A stretch of DNA of 64,000 nt from contig NZ_QOKV01000014.1 of assembly GCF_008365405.1 (NCBI RefSeq), positions 1 to 64,000 of the forward strand, given 5' to 3'. Below, one piece after another: positions 24,201 to 31,969 of this stretch. Numbering within the stretch: position 1 is the first letter of the stretch; every line of letters starts with the position of its first letter. The stretch comes from Azospirillum brasilense. GTDB taxonomy: Bacteria; Pseudomonadota; Alphaproteobacteria; Azospirillales; Azospirillaceae. Position numbers and translations under genes: made by a program. The notes under the pieces were generated by a model. That model did not search any database, was not told where the DNA came from, and saw nothing but the letters and a program-made list of their open reading frames with translations.

Positions 24201-25613
24201 ATGACCGTCGTCACCCGTTTCGCCCCGTCGCCCACCGGCTTTCTCCACATCGGCGGTGCCCGCACCGCGTTGTTCAACTGGCTGTATGCCCGCCACCACG
24301 GCGGCACGTACCTGTTGCGCATCGAGGACACCGACCGCCAGCGTTCGACGGATGCCGCGGTGGACGCCATCCTCGACGGCCTGTCCTGGCTCGGCCTCGA
24401 CTGGGACGGCGACGCGGTGAGCCAGTTCGCCCGCAAGGACCGCCACGCCGAGGTGGCGCAGCAGATGCTGGCCGCCGGCCGCGCCTACCACTGCTACGCG
24501 AGCCCCGAGGAGCTGGAGGAGATGCGCGCCGCCCAGAAGGCTGCGGGCCAGCCGGTGCGCTACGACGGGCGCTGGCGCGACCGCGACCCCTCCGAGGCGC
24601 CGGCCGGCGTGAAGCCGGTGATCCGCCTGAAGGCGCCGCAGGAGGGCGAGACGGTCCTGAAGGACCGCGTCCAGGGCGAGGTGACGGTGCAGAACGCCCA
24701 GCTCGACGACCTGATCCTGCTGCGCGCCGACGGCACCCCGACCTATCTTCTGGCGGTGGTGGTGGACGACCACGACATGGGCGTGACCCACGTCATCCGC
24801 GGCGACGACCATCTGACCAACACCTTCCGCCAGATCCAGATCTACAACGCCATGGGCTGGGACCTGCCGGAGTTCGGCCACATCCCGCTGATCCACGGGC
24901 CGGACGGCGCCAAGCTGTCGAAGCGCCACGGCGCGCTCGGCGTCGACGCCTACCGCGACATGGGCTACCTGCCGGAGGCGATCCGCAACTACCTGCTGCG
25001 GCTCGGCTGGGGGCACGGCGACGACGAGATCATTTCGACCGAACAGGCCGTGGAGTGGTTCAACCTGGAGGGCATCGGGCGCTCCCCCTCGCGCTTCGAC
25101 TTCGCCAAGCTGGAGAACCTGAACGCCCACTACATGCGGCTGGCCGACGACGCCCGCCTCGTGGGTCTGGCCGCTCCGCGACTGGAGGCCGAGCTTGGCC
25201 GCGCGCTGACCGAGTCGGAGCGCGATCTGCTGATCCGCGCCATGAACGGGCTGAAGCAGCGCGCCCGCACCGTGGTCGATCTCGCCCAGAGCGCCCGCTT
25301 CTACCTCGCCGCCCGTCCGCTGGCGATGGACGAGAAAGCCGCCGCGCTGTTGGACGAGAAGGGCCGCGGCGTCCTGACCGACCTCGCCGCCCGCTTCGAG
25401 GCGGAAGCGGACTTCACCGCCGCCGCCCTGGAAGGGCTGGTGCGCGCCTTCGCCGAGGAGCGGGGCGAGAAGCTGGGCAAGATCGCCCAACCGCTGCGCG
25501 CGGCGCTCACCGGCTCCACCGTGTCGCCGCCCATCTTCGAGGTGGCCGAGATCCTGGGCCGCGCGGAAACGCTGGCCCGGATGAAGGATGCCGCAACTGC
25601 AGCACGGGGATAA
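24201..25613 (+). CDS. gltX: Glutamyl-tRNA synthetase
   Basis: A 470-residue class I aminoacyl-tRNA synthetase. The HIGH-type motif is PSPTGFLHIGGARTALFNWL near the N-terminus; the KMSKS counterpart is KLSKRHG around residue 237. RIEDTDRQRS and the C-terminal anticodon-binding helices match the family. Alphaproteobacteria usually carry two GluRS-like genes, one of which may prefer tRNA-Gln; this one cannot be assigned to either role by eye. It is followed 94 nt later by gltA. Confidence 0.96.
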   Translation: MTVVTRFAPSPTGFLHIGGARTALFNWLYARHHGGTYLLRIEDTDRQRSTDAAVDAILDGLSWLGLDWDGDAVSQFARKDRHAEVAQQMLAAGRAYHCYASPEELEEMRAAQKAAGQPVRYDGRWRDRDPSEAPAGVKPVIRLKAPQEGETVLKDRVQGEVTVQNAQLDDLILLRADGTPTYLLAVVVDDHDMGVTHVIRGDDHLTNTFRQIQIYNAMGWDLPEFGHIPLIHGPDGAKLSKRHGALGVDAYRDMGYLPEAIRNYLLRLGWGHGDDEIISTEQAVEWFNLEGIGRSPSRFDFAKLENLNAHYMRLADDARLVGLAAPRLEAELGRALTESERDLLIRAMNGLKQRARTVVDLAQSARFYLAARPLAMDEKAAALLDEKGRGVLTDLAARFEAEADFTAAALEGLVRAFAEERGEKLGKIAQPLRAALTGSTVSPPIFEVAEILGRAETLARMKDAATAARG

Positions 25614-25623
25614 CTTCCGTGCG

Positions 25624-25652
25624 TTGATATCCGCCCGGCATAGAACTATGCT
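25624..25652 (+). promoter_or_regulatory. Predicted promoter of gltA
   Basis: TTGATA (25624-25629), a 17-bp spacer and TATGCT (25647-25652) match the housekeeping sigma consensus well. The predicted start near 25659 would give a leader of about 50 nt before the citrate synthase ATG. The element begins just after the gltX stop codon, so gltA probably has its own transcript. Confidence 0.6.
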
Positions 25653-25707
25653 GCGCGCATTCGAAAAGGGCGTTAAGCCCCAACCCTAAAGATAAGGACG
25701 TGCCGAG

Positions 25708-27021
25708 ATGACCCAAACCGCGGACAAGGCCGATACCTTCACCCTGATCGACAACCGGACTGGCAAGCAGGTCAGCCTGCCCGTGATGAAGGGAAGCACG
25801 GGTCCGGACGTGATCGACATCCGCAAGCTCTACGCCGAGACCGGTTGTTTCACCTACGATCCGGGTTTCACTTCGACGGGCAGCTGCGAGTCCAAGATCA
25901 CCTACATCGACGGTGACGAGGGTATCCTGCTGCACCGCGGTTACGCCATCGACGACCTTGCCGAGCACGCGACCTTCCCGGAGGTCTGCTTCCTTCTCCT
26001 CAACAACCACCTGCCGAACGCCGCCGAGAAGGAAGAGTTCGAGGGGATCCTGCGCGGCCACTCGATGGTGCATGAGCAGCTGACCCGCTTCTACAGCGGC
26101 TTCCGCCGCGACGCCCACCCGATGGCGGTTCTCTGTGGCGTCGTCGGCGCGCTGTCGGCCTTCTACCACGACTCGACGGACATCGAGGACCCGGTGCAGC
26201 GCAAGATCGCCGCGCACCGCCTGATCGCCAAGATCCCGGCGATCGCCGCGATGGCCTACAAGTACTCGGTCGGTCAGCCGTTCATGTACCCGCGCAACGA
26301 TCTGTCCTACGCCGAGAACTTCCTCTACATGACCTTCGGCACGCCGTGCGAGCCGTACAAGGTCAACCCGGTCCTGTCCAAGGCCATGGACAAGATCTTC
26401 ATCCTGCACGCCGACCACGAGCAGAACGCTTCCACCTCGACCGTCCGTCTGGCCGGCTCGTCGGGCGCCAACCCGTTCGCCTGCATCGCCGCCGGCATCG
26501 CCTCGCTGTGGGGTCCGGCCCACGGCGGCGCCAACGAGGCCGTGCTGAAGATGCTGGAGGAGATCGGCTCCGTCGATCGCATCCCGGAGATCGTCCGCCG
26601 CGCCAAGGACAAGAACGACAACTTCCGCCTGATGGGCTTCGGCCACCGGGTCTACAAGAACTACGACCCGCGCGCCCAGGTCATGCGCAAGACCTGCCAT
26701 GAGGTCCTGGCCGAGCTGGGCATCAAGGACGAGCCGCTCCTCGACATCGCGATGGAGCTGGAGAAGATCGCCCTCGAGGACCCGTACTTCGTCGAGAAGA
26801 AGCTGTACCCGAACGTCGACTTCTACTCGGGCATCATCCTGAAGGCGATGGGCTTCCCGACCAGCATGTTCACCGTGCTGTTCGCCGTGGCGCGCACCGT
26901 TGGCTGGATCTCCCAGTGGAAGGAGATGATCGAGGACCCGGTCCAGAAGATCGGCCGTCCGCGTCAGCTCTACACCGGCGCGACCAAGCGGGACTTCATC
27001 CCGCTGGCCGAGCGTGGCTAA
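25708..27021 (+). CDS. gltA: Citrate synthase (type II)
   Basis: A 437-residue enzyme condensing oxaloacetate and acetyl-CoA, the entry step of the TCA cycle. Catalytic residues are visible: His in ILHADHEQNAST, His in MGFGHRVYKNYDPRA, and Asp in YPNVDFYSG. The N-terminal domain (TGCFTYDPGFTSTGSCESKI) marks the long hexameric Gram-negative form that is normally inhibited by NADH. It has its own predicted promoter and a downstream hairpin at 27045-27069. Confidence 0.97.
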   Translation: MTQTADKADTFTLIDNRTGKQVSLPVMKGSTGPDVIDIRKLYAETGCFTYDPGFTSTGSCESKITYIDGDEGILLHRGYAIDDLAEHATFPEVCFLLLNNHLPNAAEKEEFEGILRGHSMVHEQLTRFYSGFRRDAHPMAVLCGVVGALSAFYHDSTDIEDPVQRKIAAHRLIAKIPAIAAMAYKYSVGQPFMYPRNDLSYAENFLYMTFGTPCEPYKVNPVLSKAMDKIFILHADHEQNASTSTVRLAGSSGANPFACIAAGIASLWGPAHGGANEAVLKMLEEIGSVDRIPEIVRRAKDKNDNFRLMGFGHRVYKNYDPRAQVMRKTCHEVLAELGIKDEPLLDIAMELEKIALEDPYFVEKKLYPNVDFYSGIILKAMGFPTSMFTVLFAVARTVGWISQWKEMIEDPVQKIGRPRQLYTGATKRDFIPLAERG

Positions 27022-27220
27022 CCGGCCGACAGCACACATCGGGACGGGCGGCTCCGACGGAGCCGCCCGCAGCCCGGCTGCGTTCATCGTTCCGGCGCGG
27101 CGGGTCCGTCAGGGCCAGCCCGTCGCGAACGACAACAAGCCGCCGCTGTCGCGGCGGCTTCGCCGCATCGTCTTCTATGCGGTGATTGTGGCGATGATCG
27201 CCGCGGTGGTGCTGATCTGA
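27014..27220 (+). CDS. Possible small single-pass membrane protein
   Basis: A 68-residue open frame from a GTG that overlaps the gltA stop. The C-terminal half looks protein-like: ANDNKPPLSRRLRRIVFYA followed by one membrane helix (about residues 52-68). The N-terminal half is Gly/Ala-rich and contains the gltA hairpin, so the real start may lie further in, although no ATG, GTG or TTG is available before the helix. The basic stretch before the helix predicts an N-inside orientation. No family recognised; it could be a chance frame. Confidence 0.4.
   Translation: MANRPTAHIGTGGSDGAARSPAAFIVPARRVRQGQPVANDNKPPLSRRLRRIVFYAVIVAMIAAVVLI
27045..27069 (+). terminator. Strong hairpin after gltA
   Basis: An 11-bp perfect stem, CGGGCGGCTCC (27045-27055) and GGAGCCGCCCG (27059-27069), with a GAC loop, begins 23 nt after the gltA stop. 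No U-tract follows, so it may act as an mRNA 3'-end stabiliser or with Rho rather than as an intrinsic terminator. Confidence 0.5.
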
Positions 27221-27224
27221 CCGT

Positions 27225-27833
27225 TTAGCCCTGGGTGATCGGGATGTGCGGCCCTTCCGCCGCCACACGCTCCATCCATGCGCGCACCGCCGGGTAGCCG
27301 GACAGGTCGAACCCACCCTCCTCCGCCACATGCGTGTAGGCGTAGAGCGCGATGTCGGCGATGCTGAAGCGATCGCCCACGAAGAAGCGGCGCTCCGCCA
27401 GATGCCCTTCCATGACGCCCAGCGCGTCGTAGCCGAGCCGGCGCTTGGTCACCAGCCCGAGCTTGCGCTCCTCCGTCATCTCCACGTGGTGCGTGATCCA
27501 GAAGCGCACGGTCGCGACGTTCGGCTCGTGGCTGTACTGCTCGAAGAACATCCATTGCAGGACCCGCGCACGTCCTTCCCGGTCGTTGGGCAGGTAAGGT
27601 GTACCCTCCGCCAGATACCAGAGGATGGCGTTGGATTCCGGCAGATGGCTGCCGTCCTCCAGTTGCAGCGTCGGAATGCGCCCGTTCGGATTCCGCGCCA
27701 GGAATTCCGGAGTGCGGGTCTCCGCCCGGTCGATGTCCAGTTCGACCCGTTCATAGGCGATGCCGAGCTTGTGCAGCAGCAGCCGGCACTTGTAGCCGTT
27801 TCCGGAAGACAGATTGTCGTATAGGCGCAGCAT
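27225..27833 (-). CDS. Glutathione S-transferase family protein
   Basis: A 202-residue GST. The N-terminal thioredoxin-like domain has LYDNLSSGNGYKCRLLLH with a Ser-rich catalytic loop, NPNGRIPTLQL with the conserved cis-Pro, and LPESNAILWYLA with the glutathione-contacting Glu-Ser. The C-terminal helical domain has the capping motif FSIADIALYAY. Its reaction is unknown; the family conjugates or reduces with glutathione. The ATG at 27833 gives the canonical N-terminus. It lies 56 nt downstream of the LysR gene on the same strand and may share its transcript. Confidence 0.92.
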   Translation of the reverse strand: MLRLYDNLSSGNGYKCRLLLHKLGIAYERVELDIDRAETRTPEFLARNPNGRIPTLQLEDGSHLPESNAILWYLAEGTPYLPNDREGRARVLQWMFFEQYSHEPNVATVRFWITHHVEMTEERKLGLVTKRRLGYDALGVMEGHLAERRFFVGDRFSIADIALYAYTHVAEEGGFDLSGYPAVRAWMERVAAEGPHIPITQG

Positions 27834-27889
27834 GGTGGCGTGTCTCCGCTCCGAATACATCCGGTGGCGGATATAACCACGAAACGGAA

Positions 27890-28810
27890 TCAGGCGCCAG
27901 CGCGGCCTTGCGGAAGCAGTATGCCGAGCCGCTCCAACCGCGCCCGATCCGCAGCGGCCTCTGCCAGCAGCCAGTGCCGGAAAGCGCGGAGCACACCACG
28001 CCCGCGCCCATCGGCCGGCGCCGTCAGCACGTAGCGGTCGCCGCAGGGCACCGCGGGCCCGAAGGGGCAGACGAGCCGTCCCGCCTCCAGCGCCTCCAGC
28101 ACCAGCGAGGGGCGCCCCAGCGCGATCCCCTGCCCGGCCATGGCCGCCTGGATCACCATCACCGATTCCGAGAAGCTCAGGCCGCCCGCGCCGTCCAGTT
28201 CCACCCCGCTGCCGGCGCGCCACAGACTCCAGTCCGGGGATGCCTGATAATGCAGCAGCGTCTGGCGGGACAGGTCGGCCGGTCCGGACAGCCGTTCAGC
28301 CAGCGCCGGAGCGCAGACCGGAAACAGCGGCTCTTCCGACAAAAGCGCCCCCGCGGGGCCGGGATCGCCGCCGCGCACGTAGCGGATGACCGCCCAACCC
28401 GCCTCGGCCTCCGACGCGCGGTCGGTGTTGCCCCCCTCGATGTCCAGCCGCAGGTCCGACCGGCCGTCCAGGAAGCGCCCCAGGCGGGGCACCAGCCACA
28501 AGGCCGCCCAGGTGCGCGGTGCGGCGATGCGCAGCCGTTCCGGCCCTTGTCCGGCGATGCGGTCCCAGCTTTCCTGAACCCGCCCCAGCCCCGCGGTGCA
28601 GGCCTGTGCGAGGTCGCGTCCGGCGTCGGTCAGGTGAAGCCCCTGCGGGGTGCGATCGAACAGGCGGACCTTCAGCCGCTTCTCCAGATCGCTCACCTGA
28701 CGGCTGACCGCGCCGTGAGTCAGGCCAAGCTCGTCGGCGGCGCGCGTCATGCTGCCGTGGCGGGACGCCGCTTCGAAAGCGGCCAGGGCGGTGAAGGGAA
28801 GGCGCGGCAT
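27890..28810 (-). CDS. LysR family transcriptional regulator (GcvA/AmpR-like)
   Basis: A 306-residue regulator. The N-terminal winged HTH runs over about residues 1-60 (ALAAFEAASRHGSMTRAADE, THGAVSRQVSDLEKRL), and the C-terminal effector domain has RLRIAAPRTWAALWLVPRL and the GcvA-like QGIALGRPSLV segment. The ATG at 28810 gives a standard length; the frame extends to 28927 over the intergenic operator and is unlikely to be used. It is divergent from a GNAT gene with a 17-bp palindrome containing T-N11-A between them, the usual set-up for autorepression and activation of the neighbour. Confidence 0.92.
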   Translation of the reverse strand: MPRLPFTALAAFEAASRHGSMTRAADELGLTHGAVSRQVSDLEKRLKVRLFDRTPQGLHLTDAGRDLAQACTAGLGRVQESWDRIAGQGPERLRIAAPRTWAALWLVPRLGRFLDGRSDLRLDIEGGNTDRASEAEAGWAVIRYVRGGDPGPAGALLSEEPLFPVCAPALAERLSGPADLSRQTLLHYQASPDWSLWRAGSGVELDGAGGLSFSESVMVIQAAMAGQGIALGRPSLVLEALEAGRLVCPFGPAVPCGDRYVLTAPADGRGRGVLRAFRHWLLAEAAADRARLERLGILLPQGRAGA

Positions 28811-28832
28811 CGGCGGCGTCTCTGGAGGTCGA

Positions 28833-28849
28833 TGTGAGGATTCCTCACA
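28833..28849. promoter_or_regulatory. Perfect palindrome, predicted LysR-type operator
   Basis: TGTGAGGA-T-TCCTCACA is a perfect 8-bp inverted repeat with one central base. It contains T-N11-A (T at 28835, A at 28847), the recognition core of LysR-type regulators. It is 22 nt upstream of the LysR start and 83 nt upstream of the divergent GNAT start, where such regulators usually bind. Confidence 0.75.
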
Positions 28850-28932
28850 CCCATGCCCTACGAAGTCAATTGTGGACCGCGGGAGCGGCGGGCAGGCTTG
28901 GGCGCAGAAACCGAACCATCCCGGCACCTCAC

Positions 28933-29460
28933 ATGACGATGACCTTGTCCATCACCGACATCTCCACTCTCGATGACGGACGCCTGCGCGTTGAACTGGA
29001 AGCTCTTCTGGAGGACGCGGTGAACAGCGGCGCTTCGGTGGGCTACCACGCCCCGCTGGCCCCTTACTGGAAGCGGGCCTTCTGGGACGGTGTGGCCGGG
29101 CTGCTGTCCGGCGGTGCGCACCGTCTGCTGATCGTGCGAGGACCAGCGGGAGAACTGTTGGGAAGCGTCCAGTTGGCACTGTGCACCAAGCCGAACGGCG
29201 CGCACCGCGCCGAGGTACAGAAGCTGCTCGTCTTCACGCGCCACCGGCGGAACGGCGTTGCGCGGCGGCTGATGACGGCGGTGGAGGACACCGCCCGTGG
29301 TCTGGGGCGGTCGCTGCTGGTGCTCGATACACTGAAGGGCGACCGCGGCGAGCCCTTATATGAAGCGACAGGCTGGCGTCGCGCCGGGCTGATCCCCGGC
29401 TATACGGTGGAAGCGGACGGCGCCTTCCACGACACCGTCCTCTTCTACAAGACGCTGTGA
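28933..29460 (+). CDS. GNAT family N-acetyltransferase, divergent from LysR gene
   Basis: A 175-residue acetyltransferase. Motif A is seen in VQKLLVFTRHRRNGVARRLM, followed by LLVLDTLKGDRGEPLYEATG and a C-terminal AFHDTVLFYKTL. The pattern resembles the antibiotic/amine acetyltransferase branch, but no substrate can be named. I chose the ATG at 28933, where homology starts; upstream residues in the frame would overlap the operator. Likely regulated by the adjacent LysR protein. Confidence 0.88.
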   Translation: MTMTLSITDISTLDDGRLRVELEALLEDAVNSGASVGYHAPLAPYWKRAFWDGVAGLLSGGAHRLLIVRGPAGELLGSVQLALCTKPNGAHRAEVQKLLVFTRHRRNGVARRLMTAVEDTARGLGRSLLVLDTLKGDRGEPLYEATGWRRAGLIPGYTVEADGAFHDTVLFYKTL

Positions 29461-29466
29461 GACCGC

Positions 29467-29862
29467 TTACTTCGTCTCGATCAGCTCGACCTTGTAGCCG
29501 TCCGGGTCCTCGATGAAGGCGATCACGGTGGTGCCGTGCTTCATCGGCCCGGGCGGACGCGGAATTTTGACGCCTTCCTTGGCGAGCTGCTCGCAGGTGC
29601 CGTAGATATCGGGAACGCCCAGCGCGATGTGGCCGTAGGCGGTGCCGATGGCGTAAGGCTCGGCCTGGTCCCAGTTGTGGGTCAGTTCCAGGACGGCGGT
29701 GTCCTTCTCGTCGCCGTAGCCGACGAAGGCCAGCGTGAAGCGCCCGCCTTCGTAGTCGTTGCGGCGCAGCAGCTTCATGCCGAGCAGGCGGGTGTAGAAG
29801 TCCAGCGACTTCTCCAGATCATAGACCCGGAGCATCGTGTGCAGCAGGCGGAATTGGCTCAT
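29467..29862 (-). CDS. gloA: Lactoylglutathione lyase (glyoxalase I)
   Basis: A 131-residue vicinal-oxygen-chelate enzyme that converts the methylglyoxal-glutathione hemithioacetal to S-lactoylglutathione. Metal ligands are seen in both halves: His8 (LLHTMLRV), Glu in TAVLELTHNW, His in YGHIALGV, and Glu in GYKVELIE. The DLEKSLDFYTRLLGMKLLR segment is diagnostic. The ATG at 29862 follows GGGAG and overlaps the lpxB stop by ATGA, so it is translated as the last gene of the lipid A operon. Confidence 0.95.
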   Translation of the reverse strand: MSQFRLLHTMLRVYDLEKSLDFYTRLLGMKLLRRNDYEGGRFTLAFVGYGDEKDTAVLELTHNWDQAEPYAIGTAYGHIALGVPDIYGTCEQLAKEGVKIPRPPGPMKHGTTVIAFIEDPDGYKVELIETK

Positions 29863-31079
29863 GGTCTCGTCTCCCAAGCGGGTTCTTGCGCTCTCGTCTT
29901 ATCCGGCCTCGTCTTATCCGACCGGCCGGCGGCAACCTCCAGCACGACCTGGGCGGCGCGTTCGCTGGGCGGCGTTCCGCCCTGCCCCAACCAGCGCGCC
30001 ACCTCCGCCACCCCGTCGATCTGCGTCGCGCGGGTTGCGGGATCGTCGAGCAGGCGGCCCAGTTCAGTGGCCAGCCGGTCCGGCCGGCAGTCCTCCTGAA
30101 GCAGTTCCGGCACCAGCATGCGGTCGAGCATCAGATTGACCAGATTGACGTATTTGACCCGGATCAGCCGCCGGTACAAGGCCACCGTCACTGGGTTGAG
30201 GCGGTAGGCGATCACCGTCGGCAGGCGCGCCAGCGCCAATTCCAGCGCCACAGTCCCGGACGCCGCCAGAGCCGCCTCCGCCGCCGCGAAGGCGTCGTAC
30301 TTCGGGCCGTCGCCCTCGACGAGGATGGTGGGCATCGGCCAGCCCGCCACCTCCGCCGCCACGCGGTCGCGCACCGTCGCCACGGTCGGCACCACGGCGA
30401 CCAGCCCCGGATGGTTCGGGAGCAAGCGTTCCAGCGTGGCGCGGAAGTCGGGGAGAAGGCGAGACACCTCCCCCTTCCGGCTGCCCGGCAGAACGGCGAC
30501 GATGCGCGCATCCGGGGCCAGCCCATGGGCCTCGCGGAAGCGTTGCGCATCGCCATGCCCGGCGCCGCTCTCCACCACCGAATGGCCGACGAAGGTGCAG
30601 GGAAGCCCTTCCTTCTCGAAGTAGGGCGGCTCGAAAGGCAGGATGGCCAGCAGATGATCGTAGATCGCCGCGTACTTGGCGGCGCGCTTCGGCTTCCACG
30701 CCCAGACAGTGGGCGCCACGTAATGAATCAGCGGGATGCCCGGCGCCTGCGCCTTGACCCGCTTGGACACCCGCACCGTGAAGCCCGGCGAATCGATGCC
30801 GACCACCGCGTCGGGCCGCAGCCGCAGGATCTCGGCGACCGTCTGGTCGATGCGGCGCAGCAGGTTCGGCAGATGGGGCAGCAGTTCGAACACGCCGAAC
30901 AGCGTCAGCTCGCCCATCGGGAACAGGCTGTCCAGCCCTTCCGCGACCATCTTCTCGCCGCCGATGCCGGCGAAGCGCACCCGCCCGCCGGTCAGCCGCT
31001 TGCAGGCGGCCATCAGCCGCGCGCCCAGCGCGTCGCCGGAGGGCTCCCCGGCGATCAGGAAAATCAGCGGATCGCTCAA
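29859..31079 (-). CDS. lpxB: Lipid-A-disaccharide synthase
   Basis: A 406-residue GT19 glycosyltransferase joining UDP-2,3-diacylglucosamine and lipid X. Motifs: IAGEPSGDALGARLM at the N-terminus, GIDSPGFTVRVSKRVK, HYVAPTVWAWKPKRA, LPGSRKGEVSRLLPDF and SGTVALELALARLP. The last 20 or so residues form a charged tail with a DKTRP-DKTRA repeat produced by a 15-bp duplication. It overlaps lpxI upstream and gloA downstream by ATGA. Confidence 0.96.
   Translation of the reverse strand: MSDPLIFLIAGEPSGDALGARLMAACKRLTGGRVRFAGIGGEKMVAEGLDSLFPMGELTLFGVFELLPHLPNLLRRIDQTVAEILRLRPDAVVGIDSPGFTVRVSKRVKAQAPGIPLIHYVAPTVWAWKPKRAAKYAAIYDHLLAILPFEPPYFEKEGLPCTFVGHSVVESGAGHGDAQRFREAHGLAPDARIVAVLPGSRKGEVSRLLPDFRATLERLLPNHPGLVAVVPTVATVRDRVAAEVAGWPMPTILVEGDGPKYDAFAAAEAALAASGTVALELALARLPTVIAYRLNPVTVALYRRLIRVKYVNLVNLMLDRMLVPELLQEDCRPDRLATELGRLLDDPATRATQIDGVAEVARWLGQGGTPPSERAAQVVLEVAAGRSDKTRPDKTRAQEPAWETRP
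29893..29922. repeat. 15-bp tandem duplication inside the lpxB 3' end
   Basis: CTCGTCTTATCCGGC (29893-29907) is followed by CTCGTCTTATCCGAC (29908-29922), 14 of 15 identical. It keeps the reading frame and adds a repeat of five residues (DKTRP/DKTRA) to the LpxB tail. Confidence 0.8.
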
Positions 31080-31918
31080 GGCCGATGCTCCGATGAAACG
31101 GTGATGCCGACCACGAACAGACCCAGCCGGTCGGCGACCTCGGCCACCGCGGCGCGGTCCACAAGCAGGCTGCCGCCCGCCTCCACCGCGATGCCACGCA
31201 GACCGGCGCGGGCAGCGTTCTCCACGGTCGTCACGCCCATGGTGGGCAGGTCGAGGCGGCGGTCCTGCTGCGGCTTCTTCACCTTGACGAGCACGCCGCC
31301 CGGCCCGGGCCGCGCCAAGCCGGCGCAGCGGGCCAGCATGGCGTCGGTGCCCTCGATGGCCTCGACGGCGAGCACGATCCCCTGCTGCACCACGGCGCCC
31401 TGCCCGACGTCGAGCGTACCTAGTGTGCGGGCGACCTCGACGGCGCGGGCGATGTCGCGCTCCGCCTCGCCGTCTGGACGCAGCCGGCCCACCGGCCCAG
31501 CCGGGGTCAGAAGCTCGCCCAGGAGTTCGTGCAGACCGACGACGCGGAATCCCTCACCTTCGAGTTCCCGCGCGACGGAGCGCAGCAGCCCGTCGTCGCC
31601 GAGCGCGCGCGTGCCGACCTTGGCGAGGAACTTGGTGGTGTACCAGTCGGGAAGAAGCTCGGTGAAGGACGGCCGGCGCACCGGCCCGGCGAAGACCAGC
31701 TCCGCGACCTTCTCCCTCTTCAGCCGGTCGATGATGCTGCCGGCCGCGCCGAAGCGGCTCCACAGATGAGGAAGGCCCTCGACGGTGGCGGGGTCGGTGT
31801 GGCCGTCGAAGGCGACGACGAAGACCTCGCGCCCCTGGCCGCGCACCGCGGCGGCGATGCGGGCCGGCAAGGTGCCGCCGCCCGCCAGGATGCCGAGCTT
31901 GGGAAGAGGCTGCGACAT
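31076..31918 (-). CDS. lpxI: UDP-2,3-diacylglucosamine pyrophosphatase LpxI
   Basis: A 280-residue enzyme (formerly DUF1009) that hydrolyses UDP-2,3-diacylglucosamine to lipid X and UMP, replacing LpxH in Alphaproteobacteria. Seen: LGILAGGGTLPARIA at the N-terminus, VGQGAVVQQGIVLAVEAIEG and a C-terminal LPTMGVTTVENAARAGLRGI. It lies 51 nt after lpxA and overlaps lpxB by ATGA. Confidence 0.95.
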   Translation of the reverse strand: MSQPLPKLGILAGGGTLPARIAAAVRGQGREVFVVAFDGHTDPATVEGLPHLWSRFGAAGSIIDRLKREKVAELVFAGPVRRPSFTELLPDWYTTKFLAKVGTRALGDDGLLRSVARELEGEGFRVVGLHELLGELLTPAGPVGRLRPDGEAERDIARAVEVARTLGTLDVGQGAVVQQGIVLAVEAIEGTDAMLARCAGLARPGPGGVLVKVKKPQQDRRLDLPTMGVTTVENAARAGLRGIAVEAGGSLLVDRAAVAEVADRLGLFVVGITVSSEHRP

Positions 31919-31969
31919 GGCCGGGACTCTCCCAGACTACGGAACAGAAGAAACCGGAGCGCGACCGCC

